Assembly (NCBI RefSeq): GCF_003265705.1
Contig: NW_020312828.1
Location: 57,563,455-57,627,454, forward strand
Direction of reading: 5' to 3'
DNA from: Callorhinus ursinus
Lineage: Eukaryota; Chordata; Mammalia; Carnivora; Otariidae
DNA: 64,000 nt
Shown: positions 12,196 to 25,207 of the stretch, piece by piece
Layout of the letters: every line of letters starts with the position of its first letter
Numbering within the stretch: the first letter of the stretch is position 1
Notes under the pieces: model-generated
Database searches by the model: none
Seen by the model: the letters and a program-made list of their open reading frames with translations, nothing else
What the model was told of the DNA's origin: nothing
Position numbers and translations under genes: made by a program

Positions 12196-13394
12196 TATAA
12201 TGGCTGGACATGAAGTTCAAATAAGGAATATGAATTTATGAAATTCAAATAAAAAATGCAGATGATATAAGGAAGATAACTGTCCCTAAAATTTTTAAAA
12301 ATATTTTTCTAAATCAAAGTCTTTGGATATTAGGTAGACAGAGTAGCAAAGTTCTTACATTCTCATATTTTATATTGAAATCTGTTGTTTTCCAATATAT
12401 ACTAATATTCAAAAATTTTTGCCCCAAAATCTCAAAATAATATGCACTACTCAATAAAAACAAGCAAGATTCCTCTTCTAATATTTGCTTTTAGAAAGAG
12501 TAAAAAAAGAAAAGAAACTGTAATATGTGTCTTTGGAATATTTTGATAAGATACCCATTAATACATATAGGCAATATCATTAAATATAGCAAATATATCA
12601 TTTCAACAAAATAAGTCCCAAGTGTTATAAAACATTAGTTTTATAAAGACAAACTAAGTAGGATAAAATTTTCAAAGTATAACATATTTACAAATAAGTA
12701 TATGACTCCACAGAATTATAAAGGAGAAATAACTATCATTTATCATCACCACAGAGATAAAAACTACACATGGGTATTTTATATGCTTAAATTATTTTCA
12801 TAGAAAATATGCATTACAAAGTAAAATGCTAAATGTACCCTCTATATTAGCACTTCTAAATTAGTGTTGCTTTGATATCATTTAGCCTAATGAAAACATT
12901 AAAAAACAACTCATATTGAAATAATTCTTTTGACTTTTATATTTGTTAATCAAGCATATGACTTAGTTGCAAATTTCATTTTCATAACTATTCCCATGGC
13001 TTTAAAGACAGTGTGACATACTTTTAAAGAAATTGGGAGGTTCATTCAATGTAATTGCTTTTGTGGTTTTGGATTTTCACATATTTCTGTTTATTTTGTT
13101 TTCTTGTAGGTATATGCAATACTGTCTTAAGATGAGCATAATTGGGGGTACTTATTACAAAAATAAAGAACTATTTTTGAGATCATGCTCTTCCTGTTTA
13201 CTACTTCCTGATATACACTTCACTTTGTTTCTTCTTTAAAGGGTATTTTTTTTAATTTTATAATAACTTCCTTTACTAAATAGGTCATTTTAATATGTAT
13301 TCAAGACTGTGTTAAATGCTGAACAACATAAAAAGCAAGACTGATTTTATTAGTCTTTTATGAAGTTTACCATAACTTAATTTCAGTCTAGCAT
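12196..13394. other. Unassigned AT-rich sequence
   Basis: About 1.2 kb, very AT-rich, with no repeat family, exon or open frame of note. Confidence 0.45.
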
Positions 13395-13610
13395 AATTTT
13401 TAAGAACTTGGGGTCTAGAGCCAAACATGTCACCAAATGCAAGCTTTACAACTTCCTAGTTTTGTGACCTTGCAAAATTATAAAACTATATGTGTCCCAG
13501 TTTCTTTATTTGCAAAATGGGAATGGCAGTAGTATCTACCCAATATGGTCCCAAAGAATATTAAAAGGATTAAGGGTTATAAAACAGAAGAAAAAGCACA
13601 TGGCAAAAAT
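13395..13610 (+). mobile_element. MIR
   Basis: TCTAGAGCCAAACATG, ACTTCCTAGTTTTGTGACCTT and CAGTTTCTTTATTTGCAAAA follow the MIR consensus order: tRNA-related part, core, then the 'CAGTTTC..CATCTGTAAAATGGG' block. Confidence 0.7.
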
Positions 13611-15028
13611 AAAGATTAGCCTTTATTATCTTTTGGTTTTTATAACATATGTTAGTATGGAGAAGTTTCAAAATATTTCAGTTGAATTAGAATTGTGAAG
13701 TATATTTTAGAACCTATTTTTAAATTATTAAACTTAATATATTATTTTCTTTTCATTTATCAAATATATATTAGGAACTTGCATAGCAAAACATCACTTA
13801 CTCTAAGCTGTGTGTGTGCATAATCATGTTTGTATTTGTATGTTGGTATAAAATGGAAAATACAAAGGTAAAGACCTGTTTCTACCACTAAGAAGTAATA
13901 TTATTATGAGTATTAATAGATGATATTATTGCCTTCTATAATTAATAATGGCAGGTAAGTATACAAGTAATCCCAAGGGAGAAACTTGAGGAAAGAGTGA
14001 CGATCATAAATGTGAGCTGAAAATAAAGAATTATCCCTATGTTTCCTAGCAAATTATTACAGCATTTAATTAAGCCAAATGAGCAGTCATACCATGTATT
14101 TCCCATCAAAACAGATTTCCCACAATTTCATGTCTTCAAAGACCTGCCTCAAATTGTTCATAAGAAATCTGGGTGCTATTGTTTTTGGACAAGAGACGTT
14201 TCCTTTGGATTCTGTGCTTTATATTCTTGTAGATTCTGTTTTTTTAAACCACAAAAGTTTAATGTAACTTGACTTCTATACTAATTATGCTTTGGTTTAT
14301 TTTCTTATCTTGTACTAGTCTATTACTATCTGGTTGTTCCGTCTCTATTTCGTTTCAACAACCCACTCAGTCATCAACCAAGATCTAGCTAACATTTCCA
14401 TGAATTGACATCTACAATCAAGGCTTTATATTTCCTGGAAACAGCAATATATTCATAAAATTACAACTAGAATAGTATAATGAATTATTATCTTACAAAT
14501 ATATATTTACATCCATTATCATCCTTTACCTGTGTAACCTACATAAATAAATGGCAATATTTTTATTGACTGTAAATTCTAACTGTTGGATAAGCTTCTT
14601 TAACATATGATTGATAATTTTGCCTACCCGGTATACTTGTGAAAATTAGCCTTGAATCATCTATGTGCTGATTAACTTTTGCTAATAAATATTCAAACAT
14701 CTTTTCATAGCAAAACTTAATTTAATTTAGAAGTTTTATGAACAGCCAGTATATTATTTGATCCAATTAAAGATACATACTAATAAATCATCTAAATCAT
14801 ATTTATACATTGTACTCTTATATCAAGAACATTATAATTACTACAAAACTTGTGTGTGGGGGTTAACAATCTGTCTCTTCTCACATGCACAGAGAAGTAT
14901 TAAATGGGGCTTCTACAATGTACAAATTCCAGCCTTAGTGTAGGTTTGTTCCTTGAAATTCCTGGTATTCTTTATTCTCTTCATTTACTTTTGATTCTCA
15001 TTTTGATCTAAGAGGAATTAACTGCTCT
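13611..15028. other. Unassigned intronic sequence
   Basis: No repeat family was recognised. Overlapping 77- and 62-codon frames near 14039-14272 show no known domain. Confidence 0.4.
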
Positions 15029-15697
15029 GTGATATTAAGGTTTATTTGCTTGTTGAAATGGAATTTCAACATCTTTGTGCAATTACTTACAGTTCACTCA
15101 GCCTCACAAGTAAAGGTTTTTTATCTCAGCAATAGAGAGCTAACTAAATATTTTACTGTTTTTTATCTTCTTATTCTTCTTATGGATCTGACCAATATGA
15201 GAACTATGAGAATGATAAGCTCAGATGAGCCAGGCCTTCAACATCATGTTCTGCCCCAGCACTGTGTTAAACCTGTATTTATATTAATCCCAAAGAAGGC
15301 ATGTAAAGGCTATTCTCACCTACAACACCAGAATTATCTAAATGAATTCCCAAAACCACTAAAAGGGATTGGAGACAACAGAGGGGAAACTATTTCAATG
15401 AAGTATTTAACAGAAACATCTAGGGAGAGCATTCAGAAAAAGCTTCATTTTTGTCGGGGGGTGCGGAGGGTGGTTCTTCTCTTTCCCCAAAGCTCTTATT
15501 TTAATTCATTCTTTTTGCTCTGTTTTCCGTTGGTCAGATTTTCAATCTCCACTATCACATCCGTGATAATTAATCTAAATATGGTTAAGAGTCAAAGCAG
15601 GAGTCTGCCTTTCAAGAGGCCCATTATGCTCCTGTTTACTTCTGATACCCTGAGTAAGCAAATGTGCTATATTAGAAAGATACTATTAATTATGTAG
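15029..15697 (+). other. Longest open frame in the window (222 codons), function unknown
   Basis: The frame opens at a GTG and its first ATG is at 15182, leaving 171 codons to the stop. The ATG context is weak (C at -3, G at +4). The product has a hydrophobic start, a middle segment with charged and polar residues (for example PKKACKGYSHLQHQNYLNEF) and a second hydrophobic stretch, with no domain I recognise. It lies antisense to the CSMD3 gene and no splice sites or promoter were seen. A chance frame or a decayed retrocopy is more likely than a gene. Confidence 0.15.
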
Positions 15698-16454
15698 ACA
15701 AATTTCTATGAGAGCACTCTGCCAACACCAGTCGGTAGGGGTGTCTGAAAAATAAACATACAATTCACAAAAAGAAACTTAAAGAATGAAAGAAAGTTTT
15801 GAGTTTGTGCCTAGGAGTCTCCAAACAAAAATTACTTTATCAGGTTAGTGTTATTATGATATTATAGCATTTCATCTTTTTTATTAGTTCTTAGCAATAA
15901 ATACATAGCATTTCCTCATTAGAGTGGAATATGAACCTTATGCAGATAAACCCTTACATTTAAAATATTGCAGGGATATCAACTAATGTATCCGTCCCCA
16001 TCAATATTAATATCCTCAGGAATTAAGAGCCACAATATGATTTAAATTATAGTCTCTATCCTTTGATAGCTTTAATAAACATATATAACTTCACATTGCA
16101 TTTGTATGTTGCAACCTTATCCTTGCAATTCAAAAAGCAATTCCACAGATGGTGTTTATGAGGCTGTCGGAAAAAACAGATGTTTGACCTGGAGTCAATT
16201 CCATCACACATATGGTCCATCTCTAGGTTAGTTTCTCTGGCCACTGTTGGTTGGCTAGTCCAGACACTGTTCTACAGTGCCTTAGCTGAAATTAACTCAT
16301 GAACTACTGATTGTTAGAAAGGACAAAGTTTCATTTCCTTATTTTCAATACATAGCTTACTTTTAAAAATATGAATTCTAGATTCTCAGAAGGTAGCAGT
16401 GTATGGCGAGAAGATAAGTATCATGCTAGGATTAAGATATCTATAAATTCTATA
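15698..16454. other. Unassigned intronic sequence
   Basis: No recognised feature. Confidence 0.4.
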
Positions 16455-16560
16455 AAGCAGTCTTCCTTGATGCACTTGGGAAAATAATTTCCCTCCTGAG
16501 ACTGTTTCCTCATCTGTAAAATGAGTAGAATAATTTTCTTTCATATTCCATAAGGGGAAT
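16455..16560 (+). mobile_element. MIR fragment
   Basis: CTGAGACTGTTTCCTCATCT followed by GTAAAATGAGTAGAATAA is the conserved MIR block near the core. Confidence 0.6.
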
Positions 16561-16764
16561 ATCCAGAGCAAAGTAGGTATGTCTAGGGAATACTTTGACA
16601 ACTATACCACTGTACATAATATTGTTATTAATTTTATGGGATTGCTTCTGCCTAATTGTATCTAGATTTTTTTTTAATTCAGAAAAGTAGATATTTCACC
16701 AGGATCATTCTAGTTTATATAGGGGGGGGAAACAGTACAGTTGGGGGTTTTACAATAAACATGG

Positions 16765-16862
16765 GGAATAAGGAGTGTACTGTTGAATCATTCAATTATA
16801 CACCTGAAACTAATTTACAATGTATGTTAACTAACTGGAATTTAAAAGTCCAAAAAATAAAA
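16765..16862 (+). mobile_element. L1 3' tail fragment
   Basis: GTTGAATCATTCAATTATAC, ACACCTGAAACTAATTTACA and TATGTTAACTAACTGGAATT match the usual order in a carnivore L1 3' end, followed by an A-rich tail. G-rich sequence at 16723-16770 may be its start. Confidence 0.6.
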
Positions 16863-16865
16863 TAA

Positions 16866-17610
16866 GCAAAGTGATTTGTACTTAGTCTTTTCCTTTCTGT
16901 ATACCCTCCCCAAGACTTTAATTTTTCCTTTATTATATTTCATCCACTTCTAAAAAGAGAGAAAATGAAAGAGAAAGAGCACAAATAAAAATTAGAATAA
17001 TAGAAAATCTTATAGAAGAAGAGCAGTCACCAGGAAAGAGTTCTACAGTAATTACTCTAGTAACACAAAGCCAATAGAAAATTCTGATATCATCTAACAT
17101 AGGCTGTCCATTCTAGGACACATACCTTACCAATGGACCACAGTGGACTGTATTCTCAGAGAATCAGTGGCACTAATCTAACTCACAAGAGATTAAGCAT
17201 ATCTCTTGCATGCAGATTTACTAATTAAAAAGAAACAGAAAAAATGGTAGAAAAGAAAGGAAAGAAGGAAGGAAGGGAAAAAAAGAAAACTTCATGAGGA
17301 TCAGGCATGAGTATCAACCCTCTCTAGCAACCGTCATAGAGTGCCAGTTTAATAATAATGGCAAAAGAATAGGAATTTAATGCAGATATCTCCAAAATTT
17401 GCTACCAAGATGACTAAATATTGAAGTCACCTAGTACAAATTATCTTCTACCTGGTCTGTGTTCTTAGGTCATTTTCTAAATTTTACCCCTCTGACATGA
17501 GTCTATATAATCATGTTATCTTCTGTATCTTTTTCTTTTGGTATGTTTTTATACTGGCATTAATATCATAAACTAAGCTACAGCTACAGTTTTTGTAAGG
17601 TTTTGGATAA
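16866..17610. other. Unassigned sequence, A-rich in part
   Basis: There is a purine-rich GAAAGGAAAGAAGGAAGGAA run at about 17255-17290. No other feature was recognised. Confidence 0.4.
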
Positions 17611-17626
17611 ATAAGGCATTCCTGTC

Positions 17627-17711
17627 TTTTTTTTTAATTTTTTATTGTTATGTTAATCACCATACATTACATCATTAGTTTTTAATACAGTGTTCTATGA
17701 TTCATTATTTG
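17627..17711 (-). mobile_element. Very short 5'-truncated carnivore L1 3' end
   Basis: TTATGTTAATCACCATACAT, TACATCATTAG and GTGTTCTATGATTCATTATT are the reverse of the carnivore L1 3' terminus. About 85 bp remain after a T tract. CATTCCTGT at 17617-17625 and 17713-17721 is a probable target duplication. Confidence 0.8.
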
Positions 17712-17725
17712 TCATTCCTGTGTTC

Positions 17726-19417
17726 TTAAAACACTTCTGGAGTCCTTTGATTTTTGCCATGATATTTTAATTTGTCAACTCTGCATATTCAAGGTCAATC
17801 TTTCCCTATCCCCATACGCTTAATTGTAGAGGTATGATGAAGATTACAATAAAAGCTACAAAAAGAAACGTGAAGTGTGATTACATAGTAATCCCCAAAA
17901 CAGAAAAGATGTACTCAAAGAATGTCATGAAAAGTGATTTGAAATTCATCTTTTAAATAGGATATATTATTTAGCTCTTTTGAACAAAAAGAGGGGGCAA
18001 ACATATGACTGGTTCCATATCCATATACATAAGACTTCTCCTTCTAGGCCTCCCATATATTCTGTTCGTAAATACACTGAACTCTGCCTCCTGCTCTCCC
18101 CAAGCTAAAGGGTATGATAAAATTCAAGGAATTCAGCTGAGTATTTAGTACTTCATGATGTGCAAATGTCATTCTGGAAGAACTACAGTCAAGCAGTTTT
18201 ACAGAAGGGTAGTGAAATTATTTGACACTTGCTCTAGTGAAGCTGTAGAAATAACTTAAATAGACATATATAGTTCCAAAGCACTTTCTTCCTACTCCAT
18301 ATACCGACTACCCATCCATGCAAAAGTATAAGATTCTCCACAACTTAAATATCCAAGGATGTAATTCAGCAATTCTAAGACCTTAATCATTCCTACCCTC
18401 TTCTTATATAGTTATATCTACATTATTAATGACACATCTCCTTCTTTTAGTGTTGTATAATATCTCCTAAATGAAGAATAAAGAACAATAACAGAGTACC
18501 TAGAATTCAACAGATATCAGTTTTCTCCTCTGAAGTCATATTTGTCATTAAAGTTACATCGGAAAAACCACAGATGCTCAGTAATGTATAATCATATGCT
18601 GTGAATCTATCTTCTACATGTTTATATCTCAGAGGTTATTTCTAATGCAGGTTTTGTTTAAAGATGTACTGAAGGAATATTTCTTGTTTGCTACTTTCTT
18701 AATGTGTACATTGTGAATCTTTCTGAATGATCTATCACTTTGCCTTAAAATGAATAAGTTTGAAATGAGTTTCCCTCAGTCAGATAGGAGAAAGTCATTC
18801 TTTCCTCTGAGAGTATCAAAACCAAAGTGAATTTAAAAAAATGAGTGTTGTTACCTACACCTATAGGTATATAGGATTTTGATAACAGATTAGTGATGAC
18901 CATCTCAAGGTACAATTGAGATATATTTAGTATAACTTATTCGAGATGCAAAAGGAATACCTGCCTTTACTAAGCTTTTTATCCTCAAACTTACCTATCC
19001 CAAACCAGCATGGTAAATCAATATAGGGGTATATACAGACATAGAAGCTATCCAAGAAATAGGAATAGAAAGATGCCTAAGCCATGGGCCAAAAGGAACT
19101 GTAACATAATTCTTGGGCAGAGATGCAGAGGAGGTGGTAAGATCACAGACTGGGAAGGTTGCATAAACCATATTGGGAAATAAGACCAAGGAATAAATGG
19201 ATGGGTCCAACATAGGATTAAGGCAACAGATGGTCATTGGGTCTAGAAGACCCTGTTAAGCTGGTAAATGGGTTTTCCATCAGCTGCATGTACGTAGAGA
19301 TGACTTAATGGTCTAAATCTAAGGCATAACTTGAAGAATGTGAGGACCATTAAGAATGGCTTATGTGAAATAGCCACCATTATAGACTATTGAAATAAAA
19401 ATTAAGTTCAATTAAGG
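17726..19417. other. Unassigned intronic sequence (1.7 kb)
   Basis: No repeat family or exon was recognised. An 80-codon minus-strand frame at 18995-19237 has no identifiable domain. Confidence 0.4.
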
Positions 19418-19437
19418 AAAAATTTTTAAAAGTGAAG

Positions 19438-19807
19438 GTGATAGACATTGGGGAGGGTATGTGCTATGGTGAGTGCTGTGAATTCTGCAAGACTGTTGAA
19501 TCACAGATCTGTACCTCTGAAACAAATAATGCAATATATGTTAAGAAAAAAAAAAGAAGAAGATAGCAGGAGGGGAAGAATGAAGGGGGGAAATCAGAGG
19601 GGGAGACCAACCATGAGAGACGATGGACTCTGAAAAATAAACTGAAGGTTCTAGAGGGGAGGGGGGTGGGGGGATGGGTTAGCCTGGTGATGGGTATTAA
19701 AGAGGGCACGTTCTGCGTGGAGCACTGGGTGTTATGCACAAACAATGAATCATGGAACACTACATCCAAAACTAATGATGCAATGTATGGTGATTAACAT
19801 AAAAATA
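19438..19807 (+). mobile_element. 5'-truncated carnivore L1 3' end
   Basis: It contains the purine-rich block, GGTGATGGGTATTAAAGAGG, GAGCACTGGGTGTTATGCA and AATGAATCATGGAACACTAC, then an A-rich tail. A near-identical duplication, AAAATTTTTAAAAGTGAAG (19419-19437 and 19808-19826 with one extra A), flanks it. It is among the least diverged L1 pieces here. Confidence 0.92.
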
Positions 19808-20239
19808 AAAATTTTTAAAAAGTGAAGCTACAGAAATAAATAGACATATTATGGTTTTGCATACCTCCCTCAGTAAAAAGTCATACAAACTGTATTTATT
19901 CATTTATTAAGAATCCACTCTAGGTCAAACATTATCCTAGGAACATGAGCATATTGTCAAGGAACACGACGGGCATAACTAGAGTTCATACAATTTATAA
20001 AGTGGTGAATTGGGGGGGGAACCAAAGTTTGACAGAGTCACAGAAAAATACATTTAAATGTATAAGTTTTACATAGATTTCCCACTTTTTAAGATGTTAT
20101 AAACTTTATATCAAACATGGCTTTGCCCACTCATTTTTGCATCTTTGTTCTGGAGTTTTCTCTCACATTTTCTGCCCCCTCCTCAATTCTACTCCTAGAT
20201 AGGTTCACTGCCTTTGCAAATGCAGTATAGTGCCATATA

Positions 20240-20430
20240 ATTTGACTGGATAATACTTGTAGCACTTAGAATTACTCTCTCTAGATCTGTATTCCTGGCC
20301 ATTTGTCTAGACTCCATACCACGTGAAGACAAGTATTGTGAGCACTGTCACATTTATCACTTTGTCTACCATGCCCAGCATGGAGCCTACTGCAGAGAGA
20401 AAAATCATCAAGAGTTTGTTGAATTAACTA
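20240..20430 (+). mobile_element. L2 fragment
   Basis: AGCACTTAGAATTACTCTCT, GTCTAGACTCCATACCACGTG and ATGCCCAGCATGGAGCCTAC match the L2 3' end order, ending before GTTGAATTAAC. Confidence 0.55.
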
Positions 20431-20634
20431 TATTCATAAAAGCATGTCTGTGGGGTGCTGAGGTAACAGGTTCTGAGTCCTTTGGTTTCTAATGTTTTAA
20501 ACTGCATGGATGGAAATTAAGTACCAGCAGTATTGCTAGTGTGGACTCCCATTAAATAGTTTGTCTCAATTGCCAGATGTCTTAAAATTTCCTTTAGCAT
20601 GTACTGGACAGACAACAATAACATCTGTTGACTT

Positions 20635-20720
20635 AGAGTAAGTTTAATGTCACTTAATATCTTTGAACCTCAGTTTCGCCTCTTACGTAATTATGGGATT
20701 GGTTGAAATCATCTATAAAC
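20635..20720 (+). mobile_element. MIR fragment
   Basis: TTAATATCTTTGAACCTCAG and TTTCGCCTCTTACGTAATTA resemble the MIR 'CTCAGTTTCCTCATCTGTAA' block. Confidence 0.5.
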
Positions 20721-21929
20721 TTCCTTTCGGTTTTAGAATTCTTTGATAAACTTTTTGTTGCTCAACTTCTTGTAGGTTATTAAATCTGGTCATACAATCT
20801 GCAAGTCTTGCTATATCCCCAGGGATCTTTTGTCTGAAACTAAGGGCAGGTGCCAGTTAAATCACAGGATTATAAAAGTTTATGTATTTTGAGCCTAACT
20901 TCCAGCAAATGCAAGAATCTGCTCTGAAAACGTCCTATACAAGGATAATCCAAAGACAACAGAATATTACAGAATACTTAGCACTTTGGTCCATTCCATT
21001 TTTAAAAGACAGATTTTAAATTTTTTACACTACACTCTGAGCATTACCCTGTTACTGACATCTTAACACTGATTCCCAGCAAGCTTGGTTTTAACTCTGC
21101 TCTTTAGTCCATTCTTCTATTTGTCTAATAAGTCCCTTTTCTCTATGTTAGTTTTTCAGTGTTTGAAAAGGACTATCAGACTATCCTATTTTCTGTATCA
21201 TCTCATTTATTTCCTTTAATTTTTCCCAGCTAAATTTTTTCATATGCACATGATTTACAACAATCCTAACTGCACCCTTTAGCTTACAAATCCGCTCCTT
21301 ACTTGCCACCTCTATTCATTTTCATCAGTATAAAAGTATCATTAAAGAAAATCAGAAACTAGCACACTTATATTTCTATTTCAATTTTGTATTTCTTTGA
21401 ATACACATGTATACACATACCTGCCTGTGGATATATTCAGGATAACTGCAACTTTGCATTCTTTTTCTTTCTTTCTTTCTTTTTTTTTTTTTTTACTTAT
21501 CATGGTCATTATCTGTCACACAAATTAGTTTTTGTCAGTAAGCTAAAGATTATTTAACCATTTTCCTATAGTTAGATCTTTTTCAGTAACTTTTTATTTT
21601 GCTATTCAGAAAAACACAGATTTTATAAACTGAATTACTCAATCCTTGCCAAAAGTTGAAAAAATTGCATCATGAATATATATCTTTCTAAAAGCATAAC
21701 ATTAGTTCATAAGACAACAACATAAGCACAGAGTGCACTTTAATAAAGATGTAAGAGCATTTAGGCCTCATTGATTTTATTGGTAGAAAATGGTACCTCA
21801 AGTATGTTTTTGTGGAAATATTTTCAAATGAGACTAAATTAAATTTGACCTTGTTGGTTTCAGGCAATGACATAATTCATCATGATCAACTTTAATTCTG
21901 AGTTTGTTATAAACAAATTATCTGTGGAA
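20721..21929. other. Unassigned intronic sequence (1.2 kb)
   Basis: A (CTTT)n/T-rich tract is present at 21461-21494. No other feature was seen. Confidence 0.4.
21461..21494. repeat. (CTTT)n followed by poly-T
   Basis: TTCTTTCTTTCTTTCTTT runs into 15 T. It is not attached to a recognisable SINE body. Confidence 0.8.
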
Positions 21930-22130
21930 GAATTTCCTTCATTCAACTAATATTCATTGAAAGTTTTATGCCATAAAGTTATAGTACTAAATATAACAGA
22001 ATAATAGTTTCCTTCATCAAGTATACATTCTAATAGGAACAGATTGATAATAACATTTTATGTAGAAAATAGAAGGGGGAAGGCAATTTTAAAGCAGTTT
22101 GATAAAAAATTAAAAAATAGGGGGACTTTT
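21930..22130 (-). mobile_element. Possible L2 fragment
   Basis: AACTAATATTCATTGAAAGT ... TACATTCTAATAGGAACAG has the look of a reversed L2 3' end. The match is weak. Confidence 0.35.
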
Positions 22131-22270
22131 TTCCCTAAAAACAGAAGCACTAGTAAAAACCAGTTTGACATTAAAGCAAACAACCATTATACACTGGCTA
22201 AAAGCATCGCTTACTGGCTGAATTATCAGCCCTAGCTAGACGTAAAACATATGACACATTTTAAGAGTAA

Positions 22271-22411
22271 GTTCTAGAGAGGAGGGGGGTGGGGTGATGG
22301 GTTAGCCTGGTGATGTGTATTAAAGAGGGCAAGTACTGAATGGAGCACTGGGTGTTATAAGCAAACAATGAATCGTGGAACACTACATCAAAAACCAAAA
22401 AAAAAAAAAAA
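22271..22411 (+). mobile_element. 5'-truncated carnivore L1 3' end
   Basis: GTTCTAGAGAGGAGGGGGGT, GGTTAGCCTGGTGATG, GAGCACTGGGTGTTATAAGC and AATGAATCGTGGAACACTAC end in an A run. GAGTAAGTTC upstream and AAGTAATTTC downstream may be a worn target duplication. Confidence 0.88.
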
Positions 22412-22833
22412 GTAATTTCAAGTCATTTTTTTTTCTAAAAAGATTTACTGAAAACCAAGCACATGGTTTCAATGACTACAAAGGTTTTAAATCTTAAGTA
22501 GATGACATGCGTACATTGCAATTAAAATAGGTTTATATTCCTGAAATTTTATCTCACTTGGCCTAAGAATTCCAAAGATTTCTGAAAAGGGCATTATGAT
22601 TATATGTAATTAAAATGTTAAATGTATTGCTATGTAATTTCCATGTGCTTTTTCCTGGTATTGGTTATTTACTTGTGGAAGGACGTATATTTTACATACT
22701 TTCTTTTTTAAAACTTACTGAAAAATATTAAAGGATCAAATCATAGCCACCAGATTTCAGATAAGAGAAGTAAAGAAAAAAATATATCTTAAAACTATTT
22801 TTCCATTTGGTCAATGGTCAAAGATATATTATT

Positions 22834-23023
22834 CTTTTTTTTTTAAGATTTTATCCATTTATTTGACAGAGAGAGACAACTAGAGCAGGATCACAAGCAA
22901 GGGGAGTGGGAGAGGGAGAAGCAGGCTTCCCGCTGAGCAGGGAGCCTGATGCAGGGCTTGATCCCACGACCCTGGGATCATGACCAAAGGCAGATGCTTA
23001 ACGACTGAGCCACCTAGGCGCCC
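22834..23023 (-). mobile_element. CAN SINE
   Basis: The reversed element ends GACTGAGCCACCTAGGCGCCC. A perfect 14-bp duplication, AAAGATATATTATT, flanks it (22820-22833 and 23024-23037). Confidence 0.96.
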
Positions 23024-23139
23024 AAAGATATATTATTTTCATATTCTTCTATCTTTTTCACTGTTTTGAGAAGTTTATAACCAGAACAGTATTTCTAATA
23101 TTGTAACAGGCATTAAAAAATCATTTGCTGATATTTAGA

Positions 23140-23260
23140 TGCATTATCTAATTCAGTATATCTGAGAGGAGGCCTAGTACTTTCATTTCTAATATACTCC
23201 CAGGTGATGACAGTGCTGATTCTATGGGTTACATTTTGAATAGCAAGGATCTAGACAGAG
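23140..23260 (+). mobile_element. Possible MER5-like hAT fragment
   Basis: CTAATTCAGTATATCTGAGA ... CTCCCAGGTGATGACAGTG resembles the interior of MER5A, which has 'AATCAGAATCTCTGGGG' and 'CCCAGGTGATTCTAATG'. The match is weak. Confidence 0.35.
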
Positions 23261-24399
23261 TAGTAGTAAAAGTGAAAACTTGAACTTTCTACCTCTCGTG
23301 TGGTTAAAAAAAATATACTCATTATCAAATCCACATTAACTTCTATTATAGGAGTAATGTCCAGTGTATTGGAGAATAATTTTTAAGGTAATCAAATACT
23401 TTGCCTTCACTATGGTATTTGATCACTGTAAGTGTCATTTATTGGCTCATTAGTTCTTTTACGAGCATCATACTCATAAAAACTCCACCTAAACTGAAAA
23501 AAGGAAATAGTCTGTGTAACTCTATTGTAAGTGTTCCTCCCACAAACGTGTTTCCAACTGTGACAGATTTAATGTTTCATAACATTATTTTTATATGTAG
23601 GTGGAACATTTAGTTTTATCCTTTTACTCTCTTCCCTAGCAATATTTTAAAAAGTCAGATTAAAGTTGAGGTAGACTTTGTAGGTGCAAAAGTAAAGATA
23701 TAAATTTTGATAATTGATACCTACAAATTCTTAACTTGTTACTTCCACAATTTTTGGAGGCCTAATCATCCTATTTTCAAAAATTAAATTAGATATAACT
23801 AAAATCAATAATAAAAGTTATGTTAATAAGCCAGTAATAACACTTGAAAACATCTTGAAATTATAAAATTCATTTGACAATTTATATTCAGTTAAACTCA
23901 TAAGCATTTGACAAATTATAGTCAATGGAAAATTATTCATATATCTGGGTTTGTGTCCCTCTAATTTCTAAACAATATCATGGTTGAAGTCCTGTGTCAT
24001 GCAAGTAGAAATCCTTACATTCCTTTTAATAAGATTTTGATTCTAAATAGAAAAGTGGATCTTATAAATATGGGTTATGCCCAGAAACTATAAATCATAT
24101 TCAGTACAGAGATATTTTTGTTGTACATATTAAAAAAAAGTTAATTATAAATAGAATGGCAGTATTTATAAATAAGGGAGAAGATCAAATAGGATAAGAA
24201 TGAGAAAATGAAAAAGTATTTATTGATTCAAAAAAGCAACAATGAAGAAGAAAATAAAAACATTGAGTGGGTGGAGCAAATAGAATACACATATTATGAC
24301 AGTGTAAGATGATGGTAGATATTAACCCTACTATATAGACAATTAAGTATAAATGGATTATAAACTTCAATTAAAAGATTGGACAAAGAAAATATTTAA
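23261..24399. other. Unassigned AT-rich sequence
   Basis: No repeat family or exon was recognised. A 70-codon plus-strand frame at 23401-23613 lacks a domain. Confidence 0.4.
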
Positions 24400-24870
24400 C
24401 CACAAGGAGATTATTATGCTAAGTGAAATAAGTTAGAGAAGACAAATACTGCATGGCATCACTTACATGTTGGAAACCCCCCCAAAAAAAGTTAAACACA
24501 TAGAAGCAGAGTAGAAAAGTGGTTGCCAGGGGCTGGGTGGGAAAATAAGGAGAGGTTGGTAAAAGAGTAAAACTTCTTTCAGTTATAAAATTAATAATGT
24601 ATGAGAATCAAATAAATAACATGGTGACTATAGTTGATAACACTGTATTGTATAACTGAAATATGCCAACAGAGTAGAATTTAAATGTTATAATTTAAAT
24701 TTAAATGTATAAAAAGAAAAACAGGTAAATATGTGAGGTGAGGGATATGAATATGTGAATTAACATGGTGGGCTGAATCTTTTACAATGTATACATATGT
24801 CAAATCACCACATTGCATATTTTAAATATCTTACAATTTTGTCAGGTATACCTCAAAAAATAAAATAAAT
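24400..24870 (+). mobile_element. L1 3' end (L1MA/L1MB-like)
   Basis: GGAGATTATTATGCTAAGTG, AAATAAGTTAGAGAAGACAA, GAAAAGTGGTTGCCAGGGGC, CATGGTGACTATAGTTGATA and AATCACCACATTGCATATTT occur in consensus order and end in AAAATAAAATAAAT. Confidence 0.75.
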
Positions 24871-24986
24871 ACACAAAGATTAAGAGAAGTTGTAAAGGAT
24901 GAAAAAATATACAACATGAAAAAACAAATCGAAAGAAAATGACCATGTATTGACTAATCACAGACAATATACACAAACATAATTTT

Positions 24987-25193
24987 TATTTTATTTTTTT
25001 AAAGATTTTATTTATTTATTTGACACAGAAAGAGACAGCGAGAGAGAGAGAGCACAAGCAGGGGGAGTGGGAGAGGGAGAAGCAGGCTTCCCGCAGAGCA
25101 GGGAGCCCGATGCAGGGCTCAATCCCAGGACCCTGGGATCATGACCTGAGCCGAAGGCAGATGCTTAACCAACTGAGCCACCCAGGGACCCCA
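24987..25193 (-). mobile_element. CAN SINE
   Basis: The reversed element ends CTGAGCCACCCAGGGACCCC. Duplications ACAAACATAATTTT (24973-24986) and ACAAACGTAATTTT (25194-25207) differ at one base. Confidence 0.96.
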
Positions 25194-25207
25194 ACAAACG
25201 TAATTTT

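Noticed and set aside
17255..17290. Purine-rich GGAA run as a possible regulatory or CRISPR-like repeat
   Set aside because: It is an imperfect simple-sequence run with no spacers or unit structure.
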